From Tritonibacter multivorans (GTDB lineage: Bacteria; Pseudomonadota; Alphaproteobacteria; Rhodobacterales; Rhodobacteraceae), in the NCBI RefSeq assembly GCF_001458415.1, contig NZ_CYSD01000012.1, forward strand, positions 310,001 through 374,000: 64,000 bases of DNA, in the 5' to 3' direction. The notes below the pieces were generated by a model, which saw nothing but the letters and a program-made list of their open reading frames with translations, did no database searches and was not told the DNA's origin. A program made the position numbers and the translations under genes. Every line of letters begins with the position of its first letter. Within the stretch, counting starts at the first letter, position 1. This document shows, one piece after another, positions 1 to 8,291 of the stretch.

Positions 1-300
1 CTCGCCGCCGCCGAAGCCGACCTCTAGCCAGACATCGCGACCGCCAAACAGCGCCTCCAGATCCAGCGGCTTGCGATCGGGGTTTTCATCCCAACCCACA
101 GCACCGGGGCTGAGCCGATCCAGATCTTCTTCCAGATAGCGTTCCTGGCTGGCCTTCAGCGTTTTGCCCTTGAACCGCCCATAGAAATTGCGCCAGGGCG
201 CGCCAGAGGCGTGCTTTTCTGCGGCATCGGTTTTTGCCACCGGGGCCTCTTGGCCCTCTTCCAGAGGGGTCTCGGGGGTATCAGAGGGGGTATCAGACAT
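1..300 (-). CDS. trmB: tRNA (guanine-N7)-methyltransferase, N-terminal part (truncated by window edge)
   Basis: This is the first 100 codons of a minus-strand gene that runs off the left edge. The ATG is at 298-300. An acidic leader (MSDTPSDTPETP...) is followed by the family-typical YGRFKGKTL stretch, then LFGGRDVWLEVGFGGGE, which is the start of the SAM-binding glycine loop. TrmB makes m7G46 in tRNA. Its position downstream of metK, the SAM source, matches the order usual in this family. The catalytic half is outside the window, so completeness cannot be judged. Confidence 0.85.
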   Translation of the reverse strand, partial: MSDTPSDTPETPLEEGQEAPVAKTDAAEKHASGAPWRNFYGRFKGKTLKASQERYLEEDLDRLSPGAVGWDENPDRKPLDLEALFGGRDVWLEVGFGGGE

Positions 301-417
301 GGAACAGGTTGCTTTCGCAGGCTTGGAAAAAAGTCGCGCCCCCTCTGCCGTATGCAGGCGCGCAGGTCAAGTCACAGACGACATGCACAGGACGCATGCA
401 AAGGGCAGAGGGCCCGC

Positions 418-465
418 GCAACATCCTGTGCAACATCCCGTGCAACATCCCGGGCAACGTGCTGC
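418..465. repeat. Four 12-bp tandem units between trmB and the upstream gene
   Basis: Four head-to-tail 12-mers are seen: GCAACATCCTGT, GCAACATCCCGT, GCAACATCCCGG and a diverged GCAACGTGCTGC. They fill the short gap between the end of the ClpP-like gene and the trmB start. No function is assigned. Confidence 0.7.
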
Positions 466-473
466 GCGGTTTC

Positions 474-1133
474 TCAGTCTGCCGCCTCGCGCAGAACACC
501 GCTGGCCATCAGTTGCAGGCGATTGGGATACCACACATCGCTGGAGTCCGGCCGCATGGTTTTGACCGCAAACGCAGGTGCAACGCCGCGGTCGATCATA
601 AAGGTCAGATGTTCGAACACTTCTTCCTGCGTGTCATCATAGATCCAGGAGCCATAGTCAAACGGGCTGTCCCAGCCAAAATCCGCGCGCCGTTCTTCAT
701 AGTAGCTGGCCACCGCTTCAGGCGACCAAAAGCGCCGGTGGAACCCGATTTTGGCCCCCAGCGCCATCCGGCGGCGCGCGCCTGCCAGAAACACATCCAC
801 ACAGGCACTGGTACATTCGCCCACCACCCGCGTGTTCAGCCCATAATCCATGACAATCCAGGCCAGCTCCTGCCCGGCGTAGACACTGCCGCCGCTGGAA
901 TTCAGCTCCAGTTCGGTGACATCCCGATTGTCCGCCAGCACCGCCCGAAACCGCGCAATGTCCTCATTGACGATCTCATCCGGGAACTCATCATTTTCAA
1001 CTTCGGTGTCAAAAACCAGCCGCGTGCCGTCAACCACAAGCCTGGAACCGGACGCCTCCAAAGCCTGCCCCGCCATGACCGAGGCCAGAACAACCAAGCC
1101 CGCCCAACCGAAATTCCGCGCCCATCTTCGCAC
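474..1133 (-). CDS. Periplasmic ClpP-like (COG3904-type) protein of unknown function
   Basis: A 219-residue protein with a hydrophobic N-terminal segment (GWAGLVVLASVMAG), likely a signal peptide. The core has the ClpP/crotonase-like signature: LNSSGGSVYAGQELA, then GECTSACVDVFLAGARR and a GFHR motif. These recall the serine/oxyanion architecture of COG3904 predicted periplasmic proteins, but the catalytic set cannot be confirmed by eye. The start is GTG at 1131-1133, preceded by a GGGGGA-type ribosome site; no in-frame ATG is better placed. It lies just beyond the metK terminator, so it may depend on read-through or its own promoter. Substrate unknown. Confidence 0.7.
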   Translation of the reverse strand: MRRWARNFGWAGLVVLASVMAGQALEASGSRLVVDGTRLVFDTEVENDEFPDEIVNEDIARFRAVLADNRDVTELELNSSGGSVYAGQELAWIVMDYGLNTRVVGECTSACVDVFLAGARRRMALGAKIGFHRRFWSPEAVASYYEERRADFGWDSPFDYGSWIYDDTQEEVFEHLTFMIDRGVAPAFAVKTMRPDSSDVWYPNRLQLMASGVLREAAD

Positions 1134-1150
1134 AGCATCCCCCGTTTATC

Positions 1151-1190
1151 ACGAAAGAAGGGCGGACCCGCAGGCCCGCCCCTTTCTTTT
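1151..1190 (-). terminator. Rho-independent terminator after metK
   Basis: On the minus strand a GGGCGG/CCGCCC stem (1160-1165 with 1176-1181) is followed by a T-rich stretch (TTCTTT). It starts a few bases after the metK stop at 1194. Confidence 0.65.
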
Positions 1191-1193
1191 CGA

Positions 1194-2375
1194 TCACATC
1201 GCTTTTTTCAGCGCGTCAACCAGATCCGCACGCTCCCAGGAGAAGCCGCCATCCGCATCCGGTTCGCGACCAAAATGGCCATAAGCCGCAGTGCGCTGGT
1301 AGATCGGCTTGTTGAGCCCCAGATGGGTGCGAATGCCGCGCGGGGTCAGATCCATCACCTGCGGGATCGCGGCCTCAATGGCCGCGGCATCCACATCACC
1401 GGTGCCATGCGTGTCGGCATAGATCGACAGCGGCGCGGACACACCAATCGCATAAGACAGCTGAATGGTGCAGCGATCCGCCAAACCAGCAGCCACGACG
1501 TTTTTCGCCAGATAGCGCGCAGCATAAGCCGCCGAGCGGTCCACCTTAGTCGGATCTTTCCCCGAGAACGCGCCGCCGCCATGCGGCGCGGCACCGCCAT
1601 AGGTGTCGACGATGATTTTACGGCCGGTCAGACCTGCATCCCCATCGGGGCCGCCGATCACGAACTTGCCGGTCGGGTTCACGTGCCAGACGGTTTCATC
1701 GGTCAGCCAGCCATCTGGCAGAACTTCGTGGAAGTAGGGCTCCACGATCGCACGAATATCGTTCGAGGTCAGGCTTTCCTCAAGATGCTGGGTCGACAGG
1801 ACCAGCGAAGAGACGCCCACCGGCTTGCCATCGCGGTAAACCACGGACAGCTGCGATTTTGCATCCGGGCCCAGCGCGGGCTCGGTGCCGTTCTTGCGCA
1901 CTTCAGCAAGGCGGCGCAGAATGGCGTGCGAATATTGGATCGGCGCCGGCATCAGCGCGGGGGTCTCATTGGTGGCATAGCCAAACATGATCCCCTGGTC
2001 GCCCGCGCCTTCATCCTTGTCGCCGCTGGCGTCAACGCCTTGGGCAATATGGGCAGATTGCTCGTGCAGCAGATTGGTGATTTCTACGGTTTCGTGGTGA
2101 AACTTATCCTGCTCATAGCCGATATCCTTGATGCAGGCGCGGGTGATCTCGTCGATCTTACCCATATATTCCTGCAACTTGGCCTGATCAGAGAGGCCCA
2201 CTTCGCCTCCGATGACCACGCGGTCGGTGGTGGCAAAGGTTTCGGCAGCGACGCGTGCCTCGGGTTCTTCCGCGAGGAATGCGTCCAAAACAGCATCCGA
2301 AATACGGTCACAGACCTTATCCGGATGGCCCTCGGAAACGGATTCCGAAGTGAAGGTGTAGTTCTTACGGCTCAT
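1194..2375 (-). CDS. metK: S-adenosylmethionine synthetase
   Basis: A 393-residue MetK that makes SAM from methionine and ATP. Visible signatures are [17 protein letters not shown] at the N-terminus, [13 protein letters not shown] in the middle and [16 protein letters not shown] towards the C-terminus, the three standard substrate and metal-binding motifs. The length is typical. The ATG at 2373-2375 is chosen because [12 protein letters not shown] matches the family N-terminus and because the ribosome site in the upstream riboswitch serves this codon. A longer reading through the riboswitch is not supported. Expression is probably shut down by SAM/SAH through that element. Confidence 0.97.
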   Translation of the reverse strand: MSRKNYTFTSESVSEGHPDKVCDRISDAVLDAFLAEEPEARVAAETFATTDRVVIGGEVGLSDQAKLQEYMGKIDEITRACIKDIGYEQDKFHHETVEITNLLHEQSAHIAQGVDASGDKDEGAGDQGIMFGYATNETPALMPAPIQYSHAILRRLAEVRKNGTEPALGPDAKSQLSVVYRDGKPVGVSSLVLSTQHLEESLTSNDIRAIVEPYFHEVLPDGWLTDETVWHVNPTGKFVIGGPDGDAGLTGRKIIVDTYGGAAPHGGGAFSGKDPTKVDRSAAYAARYLAKNVVAAGLADRCTIQLSYAIGVSAPLSIYADTHGTGDVDAAAIEAAIPQVMDLTPRGIRTHLGLNKPIYQRTAAYGHFGREPDADGGFSWERADLVDALKKAM

Positions 2376-2381
2376 GAGAGG

Positions 2382-2428
2382 TGCTCCATTGGAAAAACAC
2401 TGCCACGCCAGGAAGCCGTTGTGGCAGC
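2382..2428 (-). promoter_or_regulatory. SAM/SAH riboswitch controlling metK
   Basis: Read on the minus strand, the leader has GCTGCCAC pairing with GTGGCAG around the conserved core ACAACGGCTTCCTGGCG, followed by AATGGAGCA just before metK. The core GCTTCC can pair with GGAGC, forming the pseudoknot that hides the Shine-Dalgarno. This matches the small SAM/SAH class known upstream of metK in Rhodobacterales. The element ends six bases before the ATG, so translational control is expected. Confidence 0.93.
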
Positions 2429-2437
2429 AATTCATTC

Positions 2438-2466
2438 GGAATACGGGGCTAGAGGCCCGCGGTCAA
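2438..2466 (-). promoter_or_regulatory. Sigma-70-type promoter for metK
   Basis: On the minus strand, TTGACC (2461-2466) and TATTCC (2438-2443) are separated by exactly 17 bases. The predicted transcript would begin a few bases before the riboswitch stem. Confidence 0.6.
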
Positions 2467-2485
2467 TGGCCGATGGGGAACAGGC

Positions 2486-4036
2486 TTAACCCAAGGTTAC
2501 AGCGTGACGCCCGCGCCGCCGCAAACCGTGCAGGCCGCCGCACAGCACACAGAACACGGACAGGGCAAAAACCGGCCAGTCGCCGGTTTGGGCATATACG
2601 GTCACTGGTCGCGGTGCAGGCAGCTCCGCATCGACAAACCCCGCTTCATTCAAAGGCAGCTTTTCGCGCAGACGCCCAAAGGGGTCGATCATGGCCGAAA
2701 TACCTGTATTGGCGACCCGCACCATCGGCAGCCCCTGTTCGGCAGCACGCATCTGCGCCTGCACCAGATGCTGCTGCGGACCCGCAAACAGGCCAAACCA
2801 CGCATCATTGGTGATCAGCACGATCAGATCCGCCCGGTCGTCAAAGGCGCGGACATCCTGTCCGAACACCCCCTCATAGCAGATCAGCACAAGCGCCCGG
2901 CCTACGGGCAGATCCAGCAGCCGCCGCTCCGCGCCGGGCGCATAGCCAGACTGGGCGCGCGCCGCAAGGCCGAAGACACCGAACCGTGCCGCCAGATCCG
3001 AGAGCGGCATGTACTCCCCAAAGGGCACCAGATGCACCTTGTCATAGATGTCGAGGCTTTGCCCATCCGCCCCCATCAACACAGCAGAGTTATAGTACCG
3101 CTCTGCCTCTTCGCGCTGCACCCCATAAAGGATGGGCGCCTCCCCTGCGGCCTGCGCCATATGGGGGGCAAACCCGTCGGAATAATTCAAAAGACTCGGC
3201 ACGGCGGTTTCCGGCCAGACGGTCAGGTCAACCGCGCCCTCCGCTGCAGTGAAGCCCAGCAGGCGCTCAAAAAACACCCAGCGTTTCTCGGGCAGCCATT
3301 TTTCATCCTGCGGCGCATTGGGTTGCACCAGACGCACCCGCTCCGACGTCAGCGGCACCTGCTCTGGCGCAGGCACCCCACGGCCAAGGACCACACTGAC
3401 TGCGCCGAGAACCAAAGCAGGCGCAATCGCAGCCCCCTTCCGCCAGCCACGCGCCCGCACAATCCCCGCCAGAGGCACAGCCGCAGCCATCAGAGCCAGA
3501 CCCAGCCCATGCGCGCCAAACCATGGCAGCACGGCCCAGAACGGATCCAGCGGCACCGCCTGCCCCAATCCCGCCCAGGGAAACCCGGTCAGCACATAGC
3601 CACGGGCCAGTTCCGCCAGCGACCACGCCCCCACCAGCACCCACAGCCCGCCCTGCCGCGCAACCGCGCGCGCAAAGCCAAAGGCGGCGCCCCAGAACAG
3701 GGCCAAACCACCGGCCATAAACATCAGGGCAAAGGGCGCCATCCAGCCATGGGTGTCAGCATCGACCTGAAAGGGCTCCACAATCCAGCGCAGCCCCCAA
3801 GCAAAATAGCCAAGGCCAAGGCACCAGCCGAGCAGCGCTGCACGCCGCCACGCCTGCGCGCCGCCAACCTGTTCCGGTTCAGATCCCTGAAACAAAACCC
3901 CGGCCACACCCAATCCGACCAGCGTTGCCCCCCACAGCCCAGACGGCGCCAGCCCCTGCGCCATGCACAAGCCGGTCAACACCGCCAGCAGCGGCAGGAC
4001 AGGCGACGGGCTCCGAAGCCGGGACAGCAGGTTCAT
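2486..4036 (-). CDS. lnt: Apolipoprotein N-acyltransferase
   Basis: A 516-residue inner-membrane enzyme that adds the third acyl chain to lipoproteins. The N-terminal half is a run of hydrophobic helices. The C-terminal half is a nitrilase domain with the expected Glu (VWPETAVPSLL), Lys (DKVHLVPFGEYMPL) and Cys (ICYEGVFG) catalytic regions. The start ATG overlaps the corC stop (ATGA at 4033-4036), so the two are translationally coupled. Length and order agree with the phoH-ybeY-corC-lnt strip. Confidence 0.95.
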   Translation of the reverse strand: MNLLSRLRSPSPVLPLLAVLTGLCMAQGLAPSGLWGATLVGLGVAGVLFQGSEPEQVGGAQAWRRAALLGWCLGLGYFAWGLRWIVEPFQVDADTHGWMAPFALMFMAGGLALFWGAAFGFARAVARQGGLWVLVGAWSLAELARGYVLTGFPWAGLGQAVPLDPFWAVLPWFGAHGLGLALMAAAVPLAGIVRARGWRKGAAIAPALVLGAVSVVLGRGVPAPEQVPLTSERVRLVQPNAPQDEKWLPEKRWVFFERLLGFTAAEGAVDLTVWPETAVPSLLNYSDGFAPHMAQAAGEAPILYGVQREEAERYYNSAVLMGADGQSLDIYDKVHLVPFGEYMPLSDLAARFGVFGLAARAQSGYAPGAERRLLDLPVGRALVLICYEGVFGQDVRAFDDRADLIVLITNDAWFGLFAGPQQHLVQAQMRAAEQGLPMVRVANTGISAMIDPFGRLREKLPLNEAGFVDAELPAPRPVTVYAQTGDWPVFALSVFCVLCGGLHGLRRRGRHAVTLG

Positions 4037-4965
4037 TCTGCGGCGATATCCGGCAGGCGGACACGCAGACGTTTGATCCGGCGCGGGTCTGCATCGATGA
4101 CTTCAAACTCCGCCCCATCAGGATGCTGGATCACCTCGCCACGGGCCGGAACCCGCCCCGACAGCATAAAGACCAGGCCCCCAAGGGTGTCGATCTCTTC
4201 TTCGTCCACGTCCTCATGGCCCGTCAGCGAGCGGCCGATCTCAGACTCGAACTCCTGCAGCGGCGTGCGCGCCTGCGCAATATAACAGCCGGGCTTTTCC
4301 TGCACCCAGGTCTGGTCTTCGCCGGCGTCATGTTCGTCTTCGATTTCACCGACGACCTGTTCGATCAGATCCTCAATGGTCACAATGCCGTCGACACCGC
4401 CATATTCATCGATCACCAGCGCCATATGCCGCCGCTCGGCCTGCATTTTGGTCAACAGAACCCCGATGGGCATGGAGGGCGGCACAAACAGCAGCGGACG
4501 CAGCATCGTGGTGAGGTCAAAAGCCCCATCCGCCCCATTGAACCCATGGGTCAGGGCAAAATCCTTGAGATGCGCAAAGCCCAGCGGCGTGTCCAGCGTG
4601 CCTTCGTAGACGGGCACACGTGTAAAGCCGCTGTCGCGGAACACTTGGACCAGTTCATCCTTGGGGATATTGGCGGGCACCGCCACGATCTCGGCCGAAG
4701 GGATGGCCACATCTTCGACCCGCATACGCCGCAGGTTCAGAAGGCCCGGTTTCACGTCCGAGGAGTTATCCGCCCCACGGGGCTCTGCCACATCTGGTTC
4801 CTCCAGAGGGGTGATATTTCCAAAGACCCGTTGCAAGAAACTTGGACGTACACCGTTCTTTTCGGTTTTGGTCCGAGAGGCCGTCAAAACCGCCTCTGAT
4901 CCTACTGTTGTCTCGTTCAGCAGCGCGCCCTGCGCTGCGTTAGAACTGCCGTCTGCGTCGCCCAT
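4033..4965 (-). CDS. CorC/HlyC-type CBS-domain protein
   Basis: A 310-residue soluble protein with two CBS domains (MRVEDVAIPSAEIVAVP... and ...MALVIDEYGGVDGIVTIEDLIEQVVGEI) and a C-terminal CorC_HlyC domain. Family members are linked to magnesium/cobalt handling or membrane integrity. It sits between ybeY and lnt, as in many proteobacteria. An upstream in-frame extension overlaps ybeY; the ATG at 4963-4965, 25 bases after the ybeY stop, is preferred. Confidence 0.9.
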   Translation of the reverse strand: MGDADGSSNAAQGALLNETTVGSEAVLTASRTKTEKNGVRPSFLQRVFGNITPLEEPDVAEPRGADNSSDVKPGLLNLRRMRVEDVAIPSAEIVAVPANIPKDELVQVFRDSGFTRVPVYEGTLDTPLGFAHLKDFALTHGFNGADGAFDLTTMLRPLLFVPPSMPIGVLLTKMQAERRHMALVIDEYGGVDGIVTIEDLIEQVVGEIEDEHDAGEDQTWVQEKPGCYIAQARTPLQEFESEIGRSLTGHEDVDEEEIDTLGGLVFMLSGRVPARGEVIQHPDGAEFEVIDADPRRIKRLRVRLPDIAAE

Positions 4966-4990
4966 CTTTCCTATCCGTTGCGGGTCTGGA

Positions 4991-5509
4991 TCAACTGCCA
5001 GCGCCCGTGTCTTCATTATATGGGTCGGCGATACCCATTTTGCCAAGTATTTCGACCTCAAGATCTTCCATGAGCGTGGCATCGCCGTCACGGATGTGAT
5101 CATAGCCCAAAAGATGCAAAGTTCCGTGAACAATCAAATGGCGGACATGATCGCTGAACGATTTTCCCGCCTCCTGCGCCTCGCGCTGACAGGTCTCATA
5201 GGCAATCGCAATGTCGCCAAGCGCGGCATCGCCCATGAAATCCACCTCTGGACGGGCCGGATCGCCGCCTTCTTCCTCGGCTGCAAGCTCTTGGGCGGGC
5301 CAGCTTAAGACATTGGTTGCTTTATCTTTTTCACGAAATTCCGCATTCAGCTCTGCAATGCGGTCGTCATTGCAGGCCAGCAGGCTGACCTCCCAATCCA
5401 GATCCTCGACCCGCAGGCGGGTCAGTGCAGCAGCAATCGCGGCCTCCGCATGGCTTTCCAGATCCGCATCTTCCCAGCGCGGGTCTTCGACAACAATATC
5501 GAGAATCAT
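4991..5509 (-). CDS. ybeY: Endoribonuclease / rRNA maturation factor YbeY
   Basis: A 172-residue protein with the metal-binding signature HGTLHLLGYDH near the C-terminus, diagnostic of the UPF0054/YbeY family that matures 16S rRNA. A GTG immediately precedes the ATG at 5507-5509; the ATG is chosen because MILDIVVED is a typical N-terminus. It lies in the phoH-ybeY-corC-lnt block. Confidence 0.95.
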   Translation of the reverse strand: MILDIVVEDPRWEDADLESHAEAAIAAALTRLRVEDLDWEVSLLACNDDRIAELNAEFREKDKATNVLSWPAQELAAEEEGGDPARPEVDFMGDAALGDIAIAYETCQREAQEAGKSFSDHVRHLIVHGTLHLLGYDHIRDGDATLMEDLEVEILGKMGIADPYNEDTGAGS

Positions 5510-5545
5510 CACTCAGCCCTCATCCACCCCGACGATACGTCGTGG

Positions 5546-5833
5546 TTATTCAACTTTGCTCAGCTCATTGACAACCCAAGTAAGCCCCAGATCCGCGGTT
5601 GCGGCGCGGCAGGCCTGCAAGTGCGGAGACTGCAGATGCGCCTCCAGATGCGCGCGGCTTTCCCATTCTTCAAAGAACAGAAAGAGACAGGGATCGTTGT
5701 TGTCGGCATAGAAGTCGTAAAACAGGCAGCCCGCCTCGGCGCGGGTGGGCGCCAGCAGCTTGGTCATTTCTGCGCGGGTTTGGTCTTCGGTGCCGGACAC
5801 AGCGCGCACCTGAGCAAGAATGGTCAGAGCCAT
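5546..5833 (-). CDS. Small antibiotic-biosynthesis-monooxygenase (ABM) family protein
   Basis: A 95-residue single-domain protein. The ferredoxin-like ABM features are visible: MALTILAQVRAV, GCLFYDFYAD and FFEEWESRAHLEAHLQSPH. Such proteins are often annotated as putative quinol monooxygenases or heme-degrading-like enzymes; the substrate cannot be told. The ATG at 5831-5833 is preferred over an in-frame extension into the phoH end. It lies between ybeY and phoH on the same strand, an addition to the usual order. Confidence 0.8.
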   Translation of the reverse strand: MALTILAQVRAVSGTEDQTRAEMTKLLAPTRAEAGCLFYDFYADNNDPCLFLFFEEWESRAHLEAHLQSPHLQACRAATADLGLTWVVNELSKVE

Positions 5834-5946
5834 AGGCAGGGTTCCTTTTGTTATCCGTCCCATATCACGTTGGGCAGGAATGGAAAGCCTCTGCCGGACC
5901 AGCCTGCAAATCGCCACCGCCCCATTGTGGGGCAGCGGCACAGTGC

Positions 5947-6921
5947 TTAGGCCAAGGGTTCATCCGCCTCATAGGCTTTGATGATCGCCGCCACCAGCGG
6001 ATGGCGCACCACGTCATCAGCCGTGAAATAGTTGAAGGAAATCCCTTTGATCCCCTCCAGCAGACGTTCCGCATCGCGCAGACCCGAAGTCACGCCGCGC
6101 GGCAGGTCGACCTGGCTGCGGTCACCGGTGATCACCATGCGCGATCCCTCCCCCAGCCGGGTCAGGAACATTTTCATCTGCATGGTGGTCGCATTCTGCG
6201 CCTCGTCCAGCACCACAAAGGCATTGGACAGCGTGCGTCCGCGCATAAAGGCCAGCGGCGCGATCTCGATGGTTTTTTCTTCCTTCAGCTTGGCCAACTG
6301 CTTGCCCGGAAGGAAATCATTCAGCGCGTCATACAGCGGCTGCATGTAGGGGTCGACTTTTTCTTCCTGCGTGCCGGGCAAGAAACCAAGCCGTTCGCCC
6401 GCTTCAACCGCAGGACGACAGAGGATGATCTTGTCGACGTGACCTTGGATGAACATCGACACGCCCACCGCCACCGCCAGATAGGTCTTGCCGGTGCCCG
6501 CCGGGCCAATGCCAAAGGCCATCTCATTTTCAAAGAGGTTTTTGACATAGGCCTTCTGCGCATCCGTGCGCGGCTCGACCAGTTTTTTGCGAGTCTTGAT
6601 TTCTACCGGCCCGCCCGAGAACATCTCGAGCTGGTCATCGGGGGTTTCGTCTTCTTCGTCCGAGCGATCAAGACGCAGTTCGCGATCAATGTCCGCCGCT
6701 TCAACGGTTTTGCCCGCCTCTAGACGATCATAGAGCGTTTCCAGCAGGTTGGCCGTGCGTTCGGCCAATGCCTCGTCTTCGGCGACCACAATCAACTGGT
6801 TGCCACGTTGAGGGATTTGTACACTGAGGCGGTTTTCAATCTCGGTGAGGTTCCGCCCATGTTCCCCGCAAAGGTCCATCAAAAGGCGGTTGTCGGGAAA
6901 TTCCAGCACCAATTCATTCAT
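5947..6921 (-). CDS. phoH: PhoH-like ATPase
   Basis: A 324-residue protein. An N-terminal KH-like part (LEFPDNRLLMDLCGEHG) is followed by a P-loop domain with Walker A GPAGTGKTYLA and Walker B VVLDEAQNA. This is the YbeZ/PhoH type, thought to partner YbeY in RNA metabolism. The ATG at 6919-6921 (MNELVLEF) is the family start; an ATG at 7008 would add 29 residues without obvious homology. No strong Shine-Dalgarno precedes the chosen start, so it is moderately uncertain. Confidence 0.93.
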   Translation of the reverse strand: MNELVLEFPDNRLLMDLCGEHGRNLTEIENRLSVQIPQRGNQLIVVAEDEALAERTANLLETLYDRLEAGKTVEAADIDRELRLDRSDEEDETPDDQLEMFSGGPVEIKTRKKLVEPRTDAQKAYVKNLFENEMAFGIGPAGTGKTYLAVAVGVSMFIQGHVDKIILCRPAVEAGERLGFLPGTQEEKVDPYMQPLYDALNDFLPGKQLAKLKEEKTIEIAPLAFMRGRTLSNAFVVLDEAQNATTMQMKMFLTRLGEGSRMVITGDRSQVDLPRGVTSGLRDAERLLEGIKGISFNYFTADDVVRHPLVAAIIKAYEADEPLA

Positions 6922-7118
6922 TGGCGGGCCCCAAGGAAAGCTTGGGGAATCAAGGCACTTGCGACCAAGTGGATCTCCTGTCGTGTCGTTTGTCCCTTCA
7001 GTCTGCATGGGCAGGCAGGCAGGTGCAAGCCGCAGCGCGGCATTTTCATGCAAACGCCACAAAAAACGGGCACTCCCAAGGGAAGCGCCCGTATTTTTTC
7101 ATAGCAATCGGTTTGCGA

Positions 7119-7424
7119 TTAGATCGGATCCGCGAAGGTCGAGCCCTTCTTGAAGGCACCGACAGCCGTTTCGCGCGGCAGGTCGCTGTTGCAGACCGGT
7201 TTGCCATCGGGCGTGCGGCGCAGGTCCGCATAGCCTTCGACGCCATCGTCAATGATCCAGTGTTCGCAGCCAACCGGATCCACCCAGATGCCTGCGGTCA
7301 GGTTCGACAGGTCATTGTTGCCGCCATCAAAGATGTTCTGGTCGATGGTTTTATTGGACACATCGCCACAGGCAGACACAGCCAGCATCAGCCCAAGCCC
7401 GGCGGTCAATTTGATCATGTTCAT
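7119..7424 (-). CDS. Small lipoprotein sharing the WVDPxGCEHW domain with the OmpA gene upstream
   Basis: A 101-residue protein with a lipoprotein signal (GLMLAVSAC, lipobox Cys at residue 19). The mature part carries IWVDPVGCEHWIIDDGVEGY and TPDGKPVC. These are nearly the same as in the OmpA-family protein encoded just upstream, whose stop codon lies 16 bases before this start. A good ribosome site (AAGGAGAG) precedes the ATG at 7422-7424. Function is unknown; an outer-membrane or periplasmic partner of the OmpA-like protein is inferred. Confidence 0.8.
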   Translation of the reverse strand: MNMIKLTAGLGLMLAVSACGDVSNKTIDQNIFDGGNNDLSNLTAGIWVDPVGCEHWIIDDGVEGYADLRRTPDGKPVCNSDLPRETAVGAFKKGSTFADPI

Positions 7425-7439
7425 CCGCTCTCTCCTTGA

Positions 7440-7997
7440 TCAGCGCAGGCAGTAGATTTCAACGCGGCGGTTCTCGGCCATGTTCTTGGCAGAGTTGTTC
7501 GGCTTGCGCGGATCACGTTCGCCGTAGGCGCGCACATCGGCAACCCGTACACCGCTCACCGTCCGGGCGATCTTGGCCACCGCATTGGCACGGCGCTGCG
7601 ACAGGGCGATATTGTATTCATCAGACGCGCGGCTGTCGGTGTGGCCGGCGATCACATAGGCACGGGTATTGGCGCGGGTCTTTTCAAAGAATTCGACAAT
7701 CCGTTTGCGGTGTGTCGAATTGATATAATGCTTGTCGGTCGCAAAGAACTGGTCGGTCGGCATCATGCCACACAGCTGGCCCAAACGGCAGACAGGTTTG
7801 CCATCAGGCGTCACATGCGGCGTCATATAGCCTTCCGCACCATCGTCCATCACCCAGTGTTCACAGCCATCCGGGTCAACCCAGATGGTCGGCGAATAGC
7901 GTTCACCTTTGATGGTCCGTGTTTCTTGCGCCGCAGCGGGCGCAACCAGTGCAACTGTGGTCGCAACCGCAATGGCCGACAGCGCAAGTTTCTTCAT
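7440..7997 (-). CDS. OmpA-family peptidoglycan-binding protein
   Basis: A 185-residue protein with a clear signal peptide (MKKLALSAIAVATT...APAAAQ). Next comes a short domain IWVDPDGCEHWVMDDGAEGY...TPDGKPVC, then a C-terminal OmpA domain with AGHTDSRASDEYNIALSQRRA and NRRVEIYC, the peptidoglycan-anchoring motifs. There is no beta-barrel, so it is probably a periplasmic or outer-membrane-associated anchor. The ATG at 7995-7997 fits the signal peptide. It is co-oriented with, and partly duplicated in, the downstream lipoprotein. Confidence 0.88.
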   Translation of the reverse strand: MKKLALSAIAVATTVALVAPAAAQETRTIKGERYSPTIWVDPDGCEHWVMDDGAEGYMTPHVTPDGKPVCRLGQLCGMMPTDQFFATDKHYINSTHRKRIVEFFEKTRANTRAYVIAGHTDSRASDEYNIALSQRRANAVAKIARTVSGVRVADVRAYGERDPRKPNNSAKNMAENRRVEIYCLR

Positions 7998-8201
7998 TTC
8001 GTTCAACACAACAGGCATCCTCTAAAGCCGATTCCCCCAAAAGGGCCGCGCCCCGATTTCCGACGACCCATAGTTACGTCCAAATTAGACAATTATTGGT
8101 TCAAATAAGAGCGGTTTCCCTTCTTTTTCGCCCTTTTTAGAACCGCCTGTGTCAACACTGCCCAATTAAAACAGCCATTATGACCAATAGGGAAACATTG
8201 A

Positions 8202-8230
8202 ACAAAAACGCCCCGGACTCGGTCCGGGGC
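8202..8230 (-). terminator. Rho-independent terminator after miaB
   Basis: A perfect nine-pair stem GCCCCGGAC/GTCCGGGGC with a TCG loop (8210-8230) is followed on the minus strand by GTTTTTGTT. The rest of the 7998-8291 gap holds an AT-rich stretch (about 8070-8150), probably the promoter of the OmpA gene, and no ORF. Confidence 0.85.
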
Positions 8231-8291
8231 ATTTTAGCGAAATTGAGGATTAACGACTCACCCGGGCAGGCCGCGAGTCGTGACCAATCGG

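Noticed and set aside
234-2489. 751-codon plus-strand open frame opposite metK and its neighbour
   Set aside because: It is the antisense of metK and the ClpP-like gene in GC-rich DNA; no domain is recognisable and the minus-strand genes are certain.
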